From Anaerolineales bacterium (GTDB lineage: Bacteria; Chloroflexota; Anaerolineae; Anaerolineales; VGOW01): a stretch of 9,432 bases of DNA. Positions 1 through 6,752 of this stretch are shown piece after piece (the first letter of the stretch is position 1; each line of letters opens with the position of its first letter). The notes under the pieces were generated by a model, which was not told where the DNA came from, made no database searches, and worked only from the letters and a program-made list of their open reading frames with translations. Location: the NCBI GenBank assembly GCA_919901875.1, contig CAKKQG010000334.1:1-9432 (forward strand), given 5' to 3'. Position numbers and translations under genes: made by a program.

Positions 1-1
1 C

Positions 2-1732
2 CGCCCTCACATCGGTCAATTAGCGTGGATGGGCTTGATGCGGACTCTCGATACTGGCACGATGGGCGGCGACGCCGGACATCCCGGCTTCTTGCTCGGC
101 ATGTTGGCTGTCACGCTGGGCGGCGTGTTCACTACCAGTATGCTCATTGGTATTATGTCCAATGCGCTGCAAAGCAAATTGGAGAACCTTCGCAAAGGTC
201 GCTCGCGAGTCATCGAGAAGGATCACATCATCATTTTAGGTTGGTCGCCGCAGATCTTCCCCATCATTTCCGAGCTCGTCATCGCCAATGCCAATCAAAA
301 GAAACCGCGCATCGTGGTCATGGGTGAACATGACAAAGTAGGGATGGAAGAAGAGATCAAAGAGCGCGTCAGCGATACAAAAAAGACCAAGATCGTTTGC
401 CGAAGCGGCAGCCCAATTGATCTAAGCGATCTCACAATGGTCAGCATTCATGACTCTAAGTCTATTGTGATCCTCTCCCCTGAAAGTGCTGACCCCGACT
501 CACACGTCATCAAAACGTTGTTAGCGATCACTAACAATCCGAATCGCCGCAAAGAACCGTATCACATCGTTGCCGAGATACGCGAACCACGTAATATGGA
601 AGTGGCGCGCATGGTCGGGCGTGACGAAGCCGAATTGGTTTTGGTAGGCGATCTCATCGCTCGCATCACCGCACAAACTTGCCGCCAATCCGGGCTCTCG
701 GTAGTCTATCAAGAACTGCTCGACTTCGGCGGTGACGAAATTTATTTCAAAGAATCATCCGCGCTCGTCGGCAAGACGTTTGGCGAAGCTCTCTTGGCAT
801 ATGAAGACTCGGCAATCATCGGCGTCAAATCGAAGGACGGCGTCAAACTCAATCCACCCATAGACGCGAAAATAAATATTGGCGATCAACTCATCGCCGT
901 TTCGGCAGATGATGACACGATCAAACTCTCCAACTTAACCGATTACAAGATCAACGAAAAAGCGATCCGCAACGGCAAAGCAGCGGCAAGCAAAGCGGAA
1001 CGCACATTGATCTTAGGATGGAATTGGCGCGTGCCAACCATTCTCAACGAATTGGATAACTATGTTTCGAAGAAATCCGAAGCGACGGTGGTAGCAGAGG
1101 TCGAAAACGGTGACGCCGTTATCGCGCACGATTGCCCCAACCTCAAGAACCAAAAGGTGACGTTCAAACCAGGCGACACCACCGATCGCCGTATGCTCGA
1201 TTCGCTCAACGTCCCTTCCTACAACCATGTGATCCTTTTATGCTCCGACACGCTCGAACAACAAGCGTCGGACGCGCGCACATTGGTCACACTGTTGCAC
1301 CTGCGCGACATCAGTGACAAACAAGGCAACACCTTCTCTATCGTCAGCGAGATGCTTGATATGCGCAACCGCGAACTTGCCGAAGTCACCCGCGCTGATG
1401 ATTTCATCGTGGGCGATAAGATCGTCAGCTTGATGATCTCGCAGATCGCCGAGAATAAATATCTTAACGCCGTCTTCACCGATCTCTTTGACCCCGATGG
1501 TTCAGAGATTTATCTTAAACCCGCCTCCGATTACGTGGCGTCGGGTGAATCAGTAAACTTCTACACCATTGTCGAAGCGGCGAAGCGGCGCGGCGAAGTT
1601 GCCTTCGGCTATCGCCTCAAAGCGCACGCGAAAGACGCCAGTAGATCATATGGTGTCGCCGTCAACCCGGGAAAGTCAAAGATGGTAACTTTCGCCGAAG
1701 AGGATAAAATTATTGTGCTCGCAGAAAGTTGA
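2..1732 (+). CDS. CASTOR/POLLUX-type ion channel with tandem RCK (TrkA-N-like) domains, 5' truncated
   Basis: The frame is open from base 2, so the N-terminus lies outside the window; 576 residues are visible. The first residues form a pore segment ending in RTLDTGTMGGD (residues 14-24), which aligns with the pore region of CASTOR/POLLUX channels as I remember it. A hydrophobic helix follows at about 30-55, then the linker KLENLRKGRSRVIEKDH. Two cytoplasmic nucleotide-binding RCK folds come next: one starts IIILGWSPQ (residues 76-84), the other RTLILGWNW (from residue 334). Family members are ligand-gated cation channels, and the RCK ring gates the pore. The ATG at 29 falls inside the pore segment and is not a credible start. 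The first transmembrane segments are missing because of the window edge, not visible gene damage. Ion selectivity cannot be read from the sequence. The next gene begins 64 bp downstream on the same strand. Confidence 0.9.
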   Translation, partial: RPHIGQLAWMGLMRTLDTGTMGGDAGHPGFLLGMLAVTLGGVFTTSMLIGIMSNALQSKLENLRKGRSRVIEKDHIIILGWSPQIFPIISELVIANANQKKPRIVVMGEHDKVGMEEEIKERVSDTKKTKIVCRSGSPIDLSDLTMVSIHDSKSIVILSPESADPDSHVIKTLLAITNNPNRRKEPYHIVAEIREPRNMEVARMVGRDEAELVLVGDLIARITAQTCRQSGLSVVYQELLDFGGDEIYFKESSALVGKTFGEALLAYEDSAIIGVKSKDGVKLNPPIDAKINIGDQLIAVSADDDTIKLSNLTDYKINEKAIRNGKAAASKAERTLILGWNWRVPTILNELDNYVSKKSEATVVAEVENGDAVIAHDCPNLKNQKVTFKPGDTTDRRMLDSLNVPSYNHVILLCSDTLEQQASDARTLVTLLHLRDISDKQGNTFSIVSEMLDMRNRELAEVTRADDFIVGDKIVSLMISQIAENKYLNAVFTDLFDPDGSEIYLKPASDYVASGESVNFYTIVEAAKRRGEVAFGYRLKAHAKDASRSYGVAVNPGKSKMVTFAEEDKIIVLAES

Positions 1733-1755
1733 CGAAGAACGATAGACCCACGACG

Positions 1756-1791
1756 ACATTTCGTCATTTGTCATTCGTCATTTGTCATTTC
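1756..1791 (+). repeat. Heptamer tandem repeat in the kinase 5' leader
   Basis: After a slightly longer first copy at 1756-1763, four 7-nt units follow without gaps: TCATTTG (1764), TCATTCG (1771), TCATTTG (1778) and TCATTTC (1785). The array ends 5 nt before the ATG of the kinase gene. It contains the TTG at 1782 that would otherwise extend the kinase frame. It leaves no room for a purine-rich ribosome binding site. Such short tandemly repeated heptamers are known from cyanobacteria; their function is unclear. Confidence 0.85.
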
Positions 1792-1796
1792 ACTTT

Positions 1797-3521
1797 ATGC
1801 CCTCCGATCTCACCGGTCAGACCTTTGGTTCATTTATATTAGTTGCTACGCTAGGACGCGGCGGCATGGCAACCGTTTATCGCGGCTATCAAGAATCTAT
1901 TGACCGCACCGTTGCCGTCAAAGTGTTGCCCGCCGAATTCTTGCACGACCCCAACTTCTCGCAACGTTTCCTCGCTGAGGCAAAAACACTGGTGAAGCTA
2001 ACCCATCTCTCGATTCTGCCTCTGTATGATTTCGGCTACGCCAACAATGTGCCGTATATCGTCATGCCGCTTATGAGCAACGGCACGTTGACCGACAAAC
2101 TCAAGAACGGTCCGCTCTCGATCAGTGAAGCCATTCGCATTTTCACGCCCATCGCCGACGCCCTCGACTTCGCCCACAAGAACAGCGTGCTGCACCGCGA
2201 CGTAAAACCCAGCAACATTCTTTTCGATCAAAACGACAACCCATTCCTCGCCGACTTTGGTATCGCCAAAGCGATGCAATCGGCTTCGAACTTAACCGGC
2301 ACCGGCATCGTCGGCACACCCGACTTCATGAGCCCCGAGCAAGCACGCGGCGAACAGCTCGATGGTCGCTCCGATCTGTATTCGCTCGGCGTGATGATCT
2401 ATCAATCGCTGACCGGCAACCCGTTATTCCGCGCTACCACGCCCATCGGCGTGATGCTTAAACACGCTACCGAATCGCCCCCGCCTATCCGCGAACAACG
2501 ACCTGATCTTTCATTTGAAGTAGAGCAGGTGTTGGATAAAGCGTTGGCGAAAGATCCCAATGATCGTTATCAAACGGGGAATGAGTTCATGCGCGCGCTG
2601 AGAGAAGTGCAAGCCAGCGCGGCGACTCAACCCAACGCGCAAGAAGTCACCCTAGTCGAACAACGACAGACCATTAAACAAAAGGTGACGCCGCCCACGG
2701 CGTGGAACCAACCGCAGCGCACGGCGACGCCGCCACCCCAAACATACACGCCGCCTCAGCAACAACCCGCGCCCGTTAAACAAAAAAGCGGTGTGATGTC
2801 GTGGTTGTTGAGCGGCAGCATTGGAGCGATTGCCGTCCTCATACTCGGCACACTGTTTGTGTGCGGCGGCTGCATCGGTTTGTATGTGATCGGCAGCGCG
2901 TTGGAGGGAACACCCACGCCAAAGCCATCACTGAAAGCGACGCTGACCCCGTCGCCGTCGTTGGTCACGCTCTTCTCCGACGACTTCGCCAATTCCAGCA
3001 GTGGTTGGAACACGCTCAACAGCGACAGCGCGAAAGTGAATTACTCTAGCAGCGAGTACGTGGTGAAATTCAACAAGACCAAGTGGTATGTGTGGAGCAA
3101 CCCCGGCACTCGCACATTTAAGAACGTGCAAGTCGAAGTGACGGTGAAGAAAACATCCAGCGCCGCCGACGCCTCGTTTGGCGTGATCTGCAATTACGTG
3201 GACAAAGACAATTACTATTACACCGGCGTTGACGCCAATGGTTTTTACGCCATCGTCAAGTACAAAGGGCAGAAGGATAATTTCTTGACGGGCGGCGGCA
3301 AATGGGCGAAGTCCAGCAAGATCGCACTTAAGGCAAACGAATACAACATCAGCGCCGAGTGCATCAATGGATCGATCTCGCTTTACGTGGACGGCGCATT
3401 GATCGAGACCGTGAAAGATTCGGATTACTCGAGCGGCAACGTCGGCATTTTCGCTTGGAGCAACGACACCGCCACCGCCGAAATTCACTTCGACGACTTC
3501 TACGTGAGTCAAGTTCCGTAA
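1797..3521 (+). CDS. Receptor-type Ser/Thr protein kinase (Hanks type) with extracellular lectin-like domain
   Basis: A 574-residue membrane kinase. The catalytic domain (about 10-270) has every key element: glycine loop LGRGGMATVYRG (19-30), ATP-binding Lys42 in AVKVL, probable helix-C Glu61, catalytic HRD at 133-135 with Asn140, DFG at 153-155, and SPE at 179-181. It is an RD kinase with several Thr residues in the activation loop (T167, T169, T174), as expected for PknB-like enzymes that autophosphorylate. A Pro/Gln/Thr-rich linker (about 295-330) leads to one membrane helix (about 336-367). An outside domain of about 180 residues (392-574) starts LFSDDFANSSSGW and has the beta-rich, Trp/Tyr-rich look of concanavalin-like (LamG/DUF1080-type) domains often joined to Chloroflexota kinases. 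The ATG at 1797 is preferred; a TTG at 1782 lies inside a repeat and adds five unlike residues. The ligand is unknown; a glycan is a guess. Confidence 0.93.
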   Translation: MPSDLTGQTFGSFILVATLGRGGMATVYRGYQESIDRTVAVKVLPAEFLHDPNFSQRFLAEAKTLVKLTHLSILPLYDFGYANNVPYIVMPLMSNGTLTDKLKNGPLSISEAIRIFTPIADALDFAHKNSVLHRDVKPSNILFDQNDNPFLADFGIAKAMQSASNLTGTGIVGTPDFMSPEQARGEQLDGRSDLYSLGVMIYQSLTGNPLFRATTPIGVMLKHATESPPPIREQRPDLSFEVEQVLDKALAKDPNDRYQTGNEFMRALREVQASAATQPNAQEVTLVEQRQTIKQKVTPPTAWNQPQRTATPPPQTYTPPQQQPAPVKQKSGVMSWLLSGSIGAIAVLILGTLFVCGGCIGLYVIGSALEGTPTPKPSLKATLTPSPSLVTLFSDDFANSSSGWNTLNSDSAKVNYSSSEYVVKFNKTKWYVWSNPGTRTFKNVQVEVTVKKTSSAADASFGVICNYVDKDNYYYTGVDANGFYAIVKYKGQKDNFLTGGGKWAKSSKIALKANEYNISAECINGSISLYVDGALIETVKDSDYSSGNVGIFAWSNDTATAEIHFDDFYVSQVP

Positions 3522-3528
3522 GCCCTTC

Positions 3529-3564
3529 AGACCCTTCGGGTTTTAAAAACCCGAAGGGTCTTTC
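3529..3564 (+). terminator. Hairpin terminator between kinase and rfaE2-like gene
   Basis: The arms AGACCCTTCGGG (3529-3540) and CCCGAAGGGTCT (3550-3561) pair perfectly, with TTTTAAAAA between them that can add A-T pairs at the tip. TTTC follows, so the T-tract is short and termination may be partial. The hairpin ends 10 nt before the next start codon, so read-through transcripts would fold directly upstream of it. It is nearly symmetric and could work in both directions. Confidence 0.7.
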
Positions 3565-3570
3565 TGTGTC

Positions 3571-4047
3571 ATGCCCGTCCTCTCTTTGCGCGAAGCGATC
3601 ACTCTGCGCGAAAATCTCCGCACACAAAATCGCAAACTTGTTTTCACTAACGGCGTTTTCGATCTGCTCCATGTTGGGCATTTAGATTATTTGGAGAAAG
3701 CGCGATCACTCGGCGATTCATTGTTCGTTGGGATCAACGGCGACGATGCGGCGCGCCGCCTCAAGAGCGGCGACCAGCCATTCGTCCCTGCCGTTGAGCG
3801 GGCGCGGCTCGTGGCGGCATTATCCTGCGTGGACGCCGCCATCATCTTCGACGAGATCACCGCGATCAGCTTGATTCGTGATCTGCGCCCCGACATTTAC
3901 GTAAAGGGCGGCGACTATGCCAGCAAACCTTTGCCTGAAAGAGACATCGCGGACGAAGTCGGCGCAAAAATAATTTTAATTGATTACTTGCCGAATCACT
4001 CCACGACGAATCTGATTCAAAAGATTTTATCCACTAAGATACACTAA
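3571..4047 (+). CDS. RfaE2-like sugar-phosphate nucleotidyltransferase
   Basis: A 158-residue protein of the cytidylyltransferase-like superfamily, closest to the C-terminal domain of HldE (RfaE domain II), which transfers AMP from ATP to D-glycero-beta-D-manno-heptose 1-phosphate to make ADP-heptose. Seen here: FTNGVFDLLHVGH (25-37) with the HxGH nucleotide-binding signature at 34-37, VKGGDY (111-116), and the C-terminal STTNLIQKI (144-152). All three occur in HldE. The length suits a stand-alone enzyme; no RfaE1 kinase partner is in the window. The same fold also serves glycerol-3-phosphate cytidylyltransferases, but KGGDY and STTN favour the heptose type. The product would feed surface glycan synthesis. 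No Shine-Dalgarno sequence is at normal spacing; GAAGGG lies 12 nt upstream, inside the terminator arm. The last residues and stop codon come from a decamer repeat. Confidence 0.85.
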   Translation: MPVLSLREAITLRENLRTQNRKLVFTNGVFDLLHVGHLDYLEKARSLGDSLFVGINGDDAARRLKSGDQPFVPAVERARLVAALSCVDAAIIFDEITAISLIRDLRPDIYVKGGDYASKPLPERDIADEVGAKIILIDYLPNHSTTNLIQKILSTKIH

Positions 4048-4060
4048 GGAACACTAACTG
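4031..4060 (+). repeat. Decamer tandem repeat across the 3' end of the rfaE2-like gene
   Basis: Three consecutive 10-nt units can be read: CCACTAAGAT (4031), ACACTAAGGA (4041) and ACACTAACTG (4051). The second contains the TAA stop of the upstream gene (4045-4047). The third runs into the left end of the inverted-repeat element that starts at 4058. Three units is a short array, but the match between the first two is high. Confidence 0.65.
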
Positions 4061-4182
4061 GACTTACGCACATTGAGCCGCTAACGTCATTGCGAGTGTT
4101 CTTCACGAAGCAATCTCGGTCACGCTTTGAGATTGCTTCTCGAAGACTCGCAATGACTCTGATGAGTTTTGCGTAAGTCCAG
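4058..4182. mobile_element. MITE-like nested inverted-repeat element, non-coding
   Basis: This 125-bp element has perfect 13-bp terminal inverted repeats: CTGGACTTACGCA (4058-4070) and TGCGTAAGTCCAG (4170-4182). Inside are two more perfect 11-bp inverted pairs: GTCATTGCGAG (4086-4096) with CTCGCAATGAC (4147-4157), and GAAGCAATCTC (4107-4117) with GAGATTGCTTC (4129-4139), around an 11-nt loop. The whole can fold as one long three-part hairpin. It encodes no protein, so any movement would need a transposase supplied from elsewhere. I see no convincing target-site duplication. From memory, the inner GTCATTGCGAG / GAAGCAATCTC pair resembles small palindromes scattered in many unrelated bacterial genomes; this is unchecked. 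It could also be a REP-type element. Confidence 0.7.
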
Positions 4183-4322
4183 AAAGTGGTGTGGGGGACA
4201 GTTTTCTAATCCGCTACGCTGGCGAGCATTTTTCTGATCCCAACCATTCCTTCACTCTCATTTCCCTTGTATCCCTATTTCCCTTCTTTCCTTTATTTCC
4301 CCTATTTCCTTTTTGAACCTCA
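4183..4322. other. murJ upstream spacer, no gene
   Basis: This non-coding stretch follows the MITE-like element. It holds GGTGTGGGGGACAG (4188-4201) and two near-identical 11-mers, TTTTCTAATCC (4202-4212) and TTTTCTGATCC (4230-4240), which may be the remains of another repeat. From about 4241 it becomes a pyrimidine tract. I found no convincing -35/-10 pair and no Shine-Dalgarno sequence before the murJ start. Confidence 0.5.
4260..4314 (+). repeat. Pyrimidine-rich degenerate nonamer repeat before murJ
   Basis: Units of mostly 9 nt can be read as variants of ATTTCCCTT: ATTTCCCTT (4260), GTATCCCT, ATTTCCCTT, CTTTCCTTT, ATTTCCCCT, then ATTTCCTTTT. Between 4241 and 4314 the plus strand has only one G (4269), so the strand asymmetry is extreme. 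The repeat ends about 8 nt before the murJ ATG and takes the place where a ribosome binding site would lie. Confidence 0.65.
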
Positions 4323-5900
4323 ATGACTGAGAGCTTGGCTACCGAAACCCAAAGCATCGCCCGCAGCGCATCCATCATCGCGCTTGGCAACATCGCCTCA
4401 CGCTTGTTAGGCTTGGTGCGCGAGACCGTAAAAGCAAACCTCTTCGGCGCAAGCGGGCAAGTAGACGCCCTCAACATCGCCCTCATCCTGCCGATCCAAA
4501 TCTACGAACTCGTCACGGGCGGCATCGTCAACTCGGCACTCATCCCGGTCTTCAGCGATTACACCGCGCCCGAACGCCGCCCCGAATTATGGCGGCTCGC
4601 TTCAACACTCCTCACCCTCCTCACCATCTTACTCACCCTCCCACTTTTAGGTCTGGAATTTCTCACGCCGGCACTTGCCCGCGCCGTGAGCGGCGGCTTT
4701 GATGAAACCACGCTCAACCTTGCCGCCTCACTTTTGCAAATGACTCTGCCTGCTGTGCTGTTCTTGAGTCTATCCGGTGTGATCTCCGGTTTGTTGTACT
4801 CACTCAAACGATTCACCGCGCCCGCCTTCACTGCCTCAGCCTTCAACGCATCTATGGTGATATGCGCTTTAGTATTTGCTACTCAATGGGGCGTGCGCGC
4901 AATGGCAATAGGTTTGTTCATCGGCGCGGTTGTGCAAATGATCATTCAATTCCCTGCACTGCACGATGCCCTTCTCCATCTCCGACCTTCGCTTCACCTT
5001 AATCATCCGGGCTTGCGCCACATCTTTAAACTTTATATCCCCATCATCTTTGGACTCATCATCACGCAAGCTTCGATTTACATTGGGCTCAACTTAGCAA
5101 GCCGAACTGGCGAAGGCGGCATCGCTTGGATGGGATACGCCACATACATTTATCAATTCCCTATCGGGTTGATCGCTACCGCGCTCTCATTTGCCATCTT
5201 GCCAACACTCTCGCGCCAAAGCGACGACAGAAATTTTAAAACAACATTGGTGCAAGGATTAAATCTGGTGTTGATGTTGATCATCCCTGCCGCCGTGGGC
5301 TTGTTCGTCCTTGCCCACCCCATCGTCGCATTGCTCTACGAGCGTGGCGAGTTCACCTCTGCCGACACGTTGCAGACCGCGCGCATACTTCAACTTTTTT
5401 TACTCGGTTTAAGTTTCGCCGCCGTAGACACCATGCTCATCTTTGCGTTCTACGCGCGCAAAGACACACTCACGCCATCACTCATCGGCGTGGTCAGCGT
5501 CATCATCTATTTAGTTGTCGCGCTGGCGTTGATCCAACCCCTCGGGCTTTTTAGTTTGATGATCGCCGACTCGCTCAAGCAAGTGAGTCATGCCTTGATT
5601 AGTGGATGGTTACTCTCACGGCGGATCGGCGGCTTCCGCGGCACCAACTTGGCGAACACCCTGATCAAGTGCGCCGCCGCCTCTGTCGTCATCGGTTTCA
5701 TCGCGGCGGGCGCCGACTCTCTCTTCACCCAAATCACCCTGCCCTCCATCCTCCTCACCCGCACCCTGCACGTCCTTATCCCGACCCTGATCGCTATCAC
5801 CCTCTATGCCTTTTTACTTAACCGTCTGCGCGTCTACGAATTTCAATTGCTGATCGAATCCGTCTCTCACCGTTTTGCGCGTTCAAACACTCGCGTATAG
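4323..5900 (+). CDS. murJ: Lipid II flippase MurJ (MviN family)
   Basis: A 525-residue polytopic membrane protein of the MOP exporter superfamily. MurJ flips the undecaprenyl-linked peptidoglycan precursor lipid II to the outer face of the membrane. The N-terminal signature GNIASRLLGLVRE (22-34) is diagnostic and carries conserved arginines (R27, R33) of the substrate-binding cavity. It is followed by the typical FGASGQVDALNIAL and LIPVFSDY. I count 14 hydrophobic segments, the number known for MurJ, and the length fits the family. The ATG at 4323 places the signature near the N-terminus as usual. No ribosome binding site is visible; a C/T-rich repeat precedes the start. The methyltransferase gene starts 16 bp after the stop, so co-transcription is likely. 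A role as a polysaccharide (Wzx-like) flippase is the alternative, but the N-terminal signature argues against it. Confidence 0.93.
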   Translation: MTESLATETQSIARSASIIALGNIASRLLGLVRETVKANLFGASGQVDALNIALILPIQIYELVTGGIVNSALIPVFSDYTAPERRPELWRLASTLLTLLTILLTLPLLGLEFLTPALARAVSGGFDETTLNLAASLLQMTLPAVLFLSLSGVISGLLYSLKRFTAPAFTASAFNASMVICALVFATQWGVRAMAIGLFIGAVVQMIIQFPALHDALLHLRPSLHLNHPGLRHIFKLYIPIIFGLIITQASIYIGLNLASRTGEGGIAWMGYATYIYQFPIGLIATALSFAILPTLSRQSDDRNFKTTLVQGLNLVLMLIIPAAVGLFVLAHPIVALLYERGEFTSADTLQTARILQLFLLGLSFAAVDTMLIFAFYARKDTLTPSLIGVVSVIIYLVVALALIQPLGLFSLMIADSLKQVSHALISGWLLSRRIGGFRGTNLANTLIKCAAASVVIGFIAAGADSLFTQITLPSILLTRTLHVLIPTLIAITLYAFLLNRLRVYEFQLLIESVSHRFARSNTRV

Positions 5901-5916
5901 AATCAACAAAGTAATT

Positions 5917-6708
5917 ATGCCCAACCGTCCCTCTCTCCCGCCCACCCTCTACACCGAAGAATATTTTCGCCACGCCTGCGAAGGCTACGATGAATTTAAC
6001 GAATCACAAGGCGAGCGACTCTCACGCCGACTCGCGTCGGCATTTGAAGTTGCCGAGATCGCGGCAGGCATGAAAGTTTTGGATGTGGGTTGTGGGCGCG
6101 GCGAGATCGTGCGGCACTGCGCGCAGTTGGGCGCGGACGCATTTGGCATTGACTACGCGCCCGTAGCGGTTGCCATGAGTCAATCGGTGTTGGGCGTCTT
6201 CGATGGCGGCAAAACTGGAGTCGGTCAAGCCGACGCGAAAAATCTTCCCTTCCCCTCAAATTATTTTGATCGCGTGTTGATGTTCGACGTCGTCGAGCAT
6301 CTTTATCCGTGGGAACTGCATCAATCATTTGTAGACGTGCGCCGCGTGTTGAAGCCGAATGGTTTGTTGGTGATCCACACCGCGCCCAATGTTTGGTATG
6401 ACCGTTACGCCTATCCCTTCGTACGGTTGTTCCGCACGTTGAACGGCGAAGGCGCAAAGTATCCCGCCAACCCGCGTCTGCTCAACGTCGCCATCAACGC
6501 CGATGTGCATGTCAACGAGCAGAGTGGACTCTCGTTGTGGCGCGCGGTGCGCGCGGCAGGCTTCACGCCAAAAAAAGTCTGGCTCGACAGCCCGCCGCAA
6601 AATCGCAACGAAGGCAAACTGCTCGCCACGCTGAGAAAATTTTTATTTGAAGCGCCGCCGTTCCGCTGGTTCTTTGAGCGTGAAGTGTTTACCGTAGCGA
6701 AAAAATAA
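5917..6708 (+). CDS. Class I SAM-dependent methyltransferase
   Basis: A 263-residue soluble protein with the Rossmann-type methyltransferase fold (Methyltransf_11/25-like). The SAM-binding motif I is VLDVGCGRGE (54-63), the acidic residue of motif II is D79 in GIDY, DAKNLPFP follows at 106-113, FDVVEHL is at 123-129, and LKPNGLLVIHTAPN at 145-158. The part after residue 160 is family-specific and probably forms the substrate site. The substrate cannot be told from sequence; proteins like this often sit in surface-glycan or lipid gene sets, which fits murJ and the sortase beside it. The ATG at 5917 is preferred over a TTG at 5875 that would overlap the end of murJ and add 14 residues unlike the family. 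The stretch before the start is A-rich without a Shine-Dalgarno sequence. Confidence 0.88.
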   Translation: MPNRPSLPPTLYTEEYFRHACEGYDEFNESQGERLSRRLASAFEVAEIAAGMKVLDVGCGRGEIVRHCAQLGADAFGIDYAPVAVAMSQSVLGVFDGGKTGVGQADAKNLPFPSNYFDRVLMFDVVEHLYPWELHQSFVDVRRVLKPNGLLVIHTAPNVWYDRYAYPFVRLFRTLNGEGAKYPANPRLLNVAINADVHVNEQSGLSLWRAVRAAGFTPKKVWLDSPPQNRNEGKLLATLRKFLFEAPPFRWFFEREVFTVAKK

Positions 6709-6710
6709 TC

Positions 6711-6752
6711 GCCATTTGCTATCAGCCATCTGCCATCCGCTATCTGCCATGA
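6711..6752 (+). repeat. Heptamer tandem repeat filling the spacer before the sortase and supplying its start codon
   Basis: Six contiguous 7-nt units: GCCATTT (6711), GCTATCA (6718), GCCATCT (6725), GCCATCC (6732), GCTATCT (6739) and GCCATGA (6746). Only two bases separate the methyltransferase stop from the first unit, and the ATG of the sortase gene (6749-6751) lies within the last. In a shifted phase (CATCTGC) the unit matches the CATTTGT heptamer before the kinase gene. The spacer has no room for a ribosome binding site. Confidence 0.85.

Noticed and set aside
29..1732. ATG at 29 as the true start of the channel gene
   Set aside because: The frame is open to the window edge and the ATG lies inside the pore segment, so the gene begins upstream.
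1782..1796. TTG start for the kinase
   Set aside because: It lies inside the heptamer array; the ATG at 1797 begins where the typical N-terminus of such kinases does.
2928..3512. Minus-strand open frame of 194 codons
   Set aside because: It lies wholly antisense to the kinase ectodomain, has a low-complexity make-up and no ribosome binding site; a shadow of GC-rich codons.
3359..3685. Plus and minus open frames of about 105 codons across the terminator region
   Set aside because: They are rich in Arg and Ser/His, cross a hairpin terminator and overlap two well-supported genes.
4031..4182. CRISPR-like array
   Set aside because: Repeats are short, tandem or inverted, with no regular spacers and no cas genes nearby.
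4058..4182. Rho-independent terminator of the rfaE2-like gene
   Set aside because: The pairing is interrupted by long unpaired parts and no T-tract follows; a transposon-like inverted repeat explains it better.
5875..5916. TTG start for the methyltransferase overlapping murJ
   Set aside because: It adds 14 residues with no family likeness; the ATG at 5917 is better placed.
5996..6457. Minus-strand open frame of 153 codons
   Set aside because: It is antisense to the methyltransferase core and Arg-rich; a shadow frame.
6716..6748. TTG start for the sortase
   Set aside because: It is within the heptamer repeat and would translate the repeat itself.
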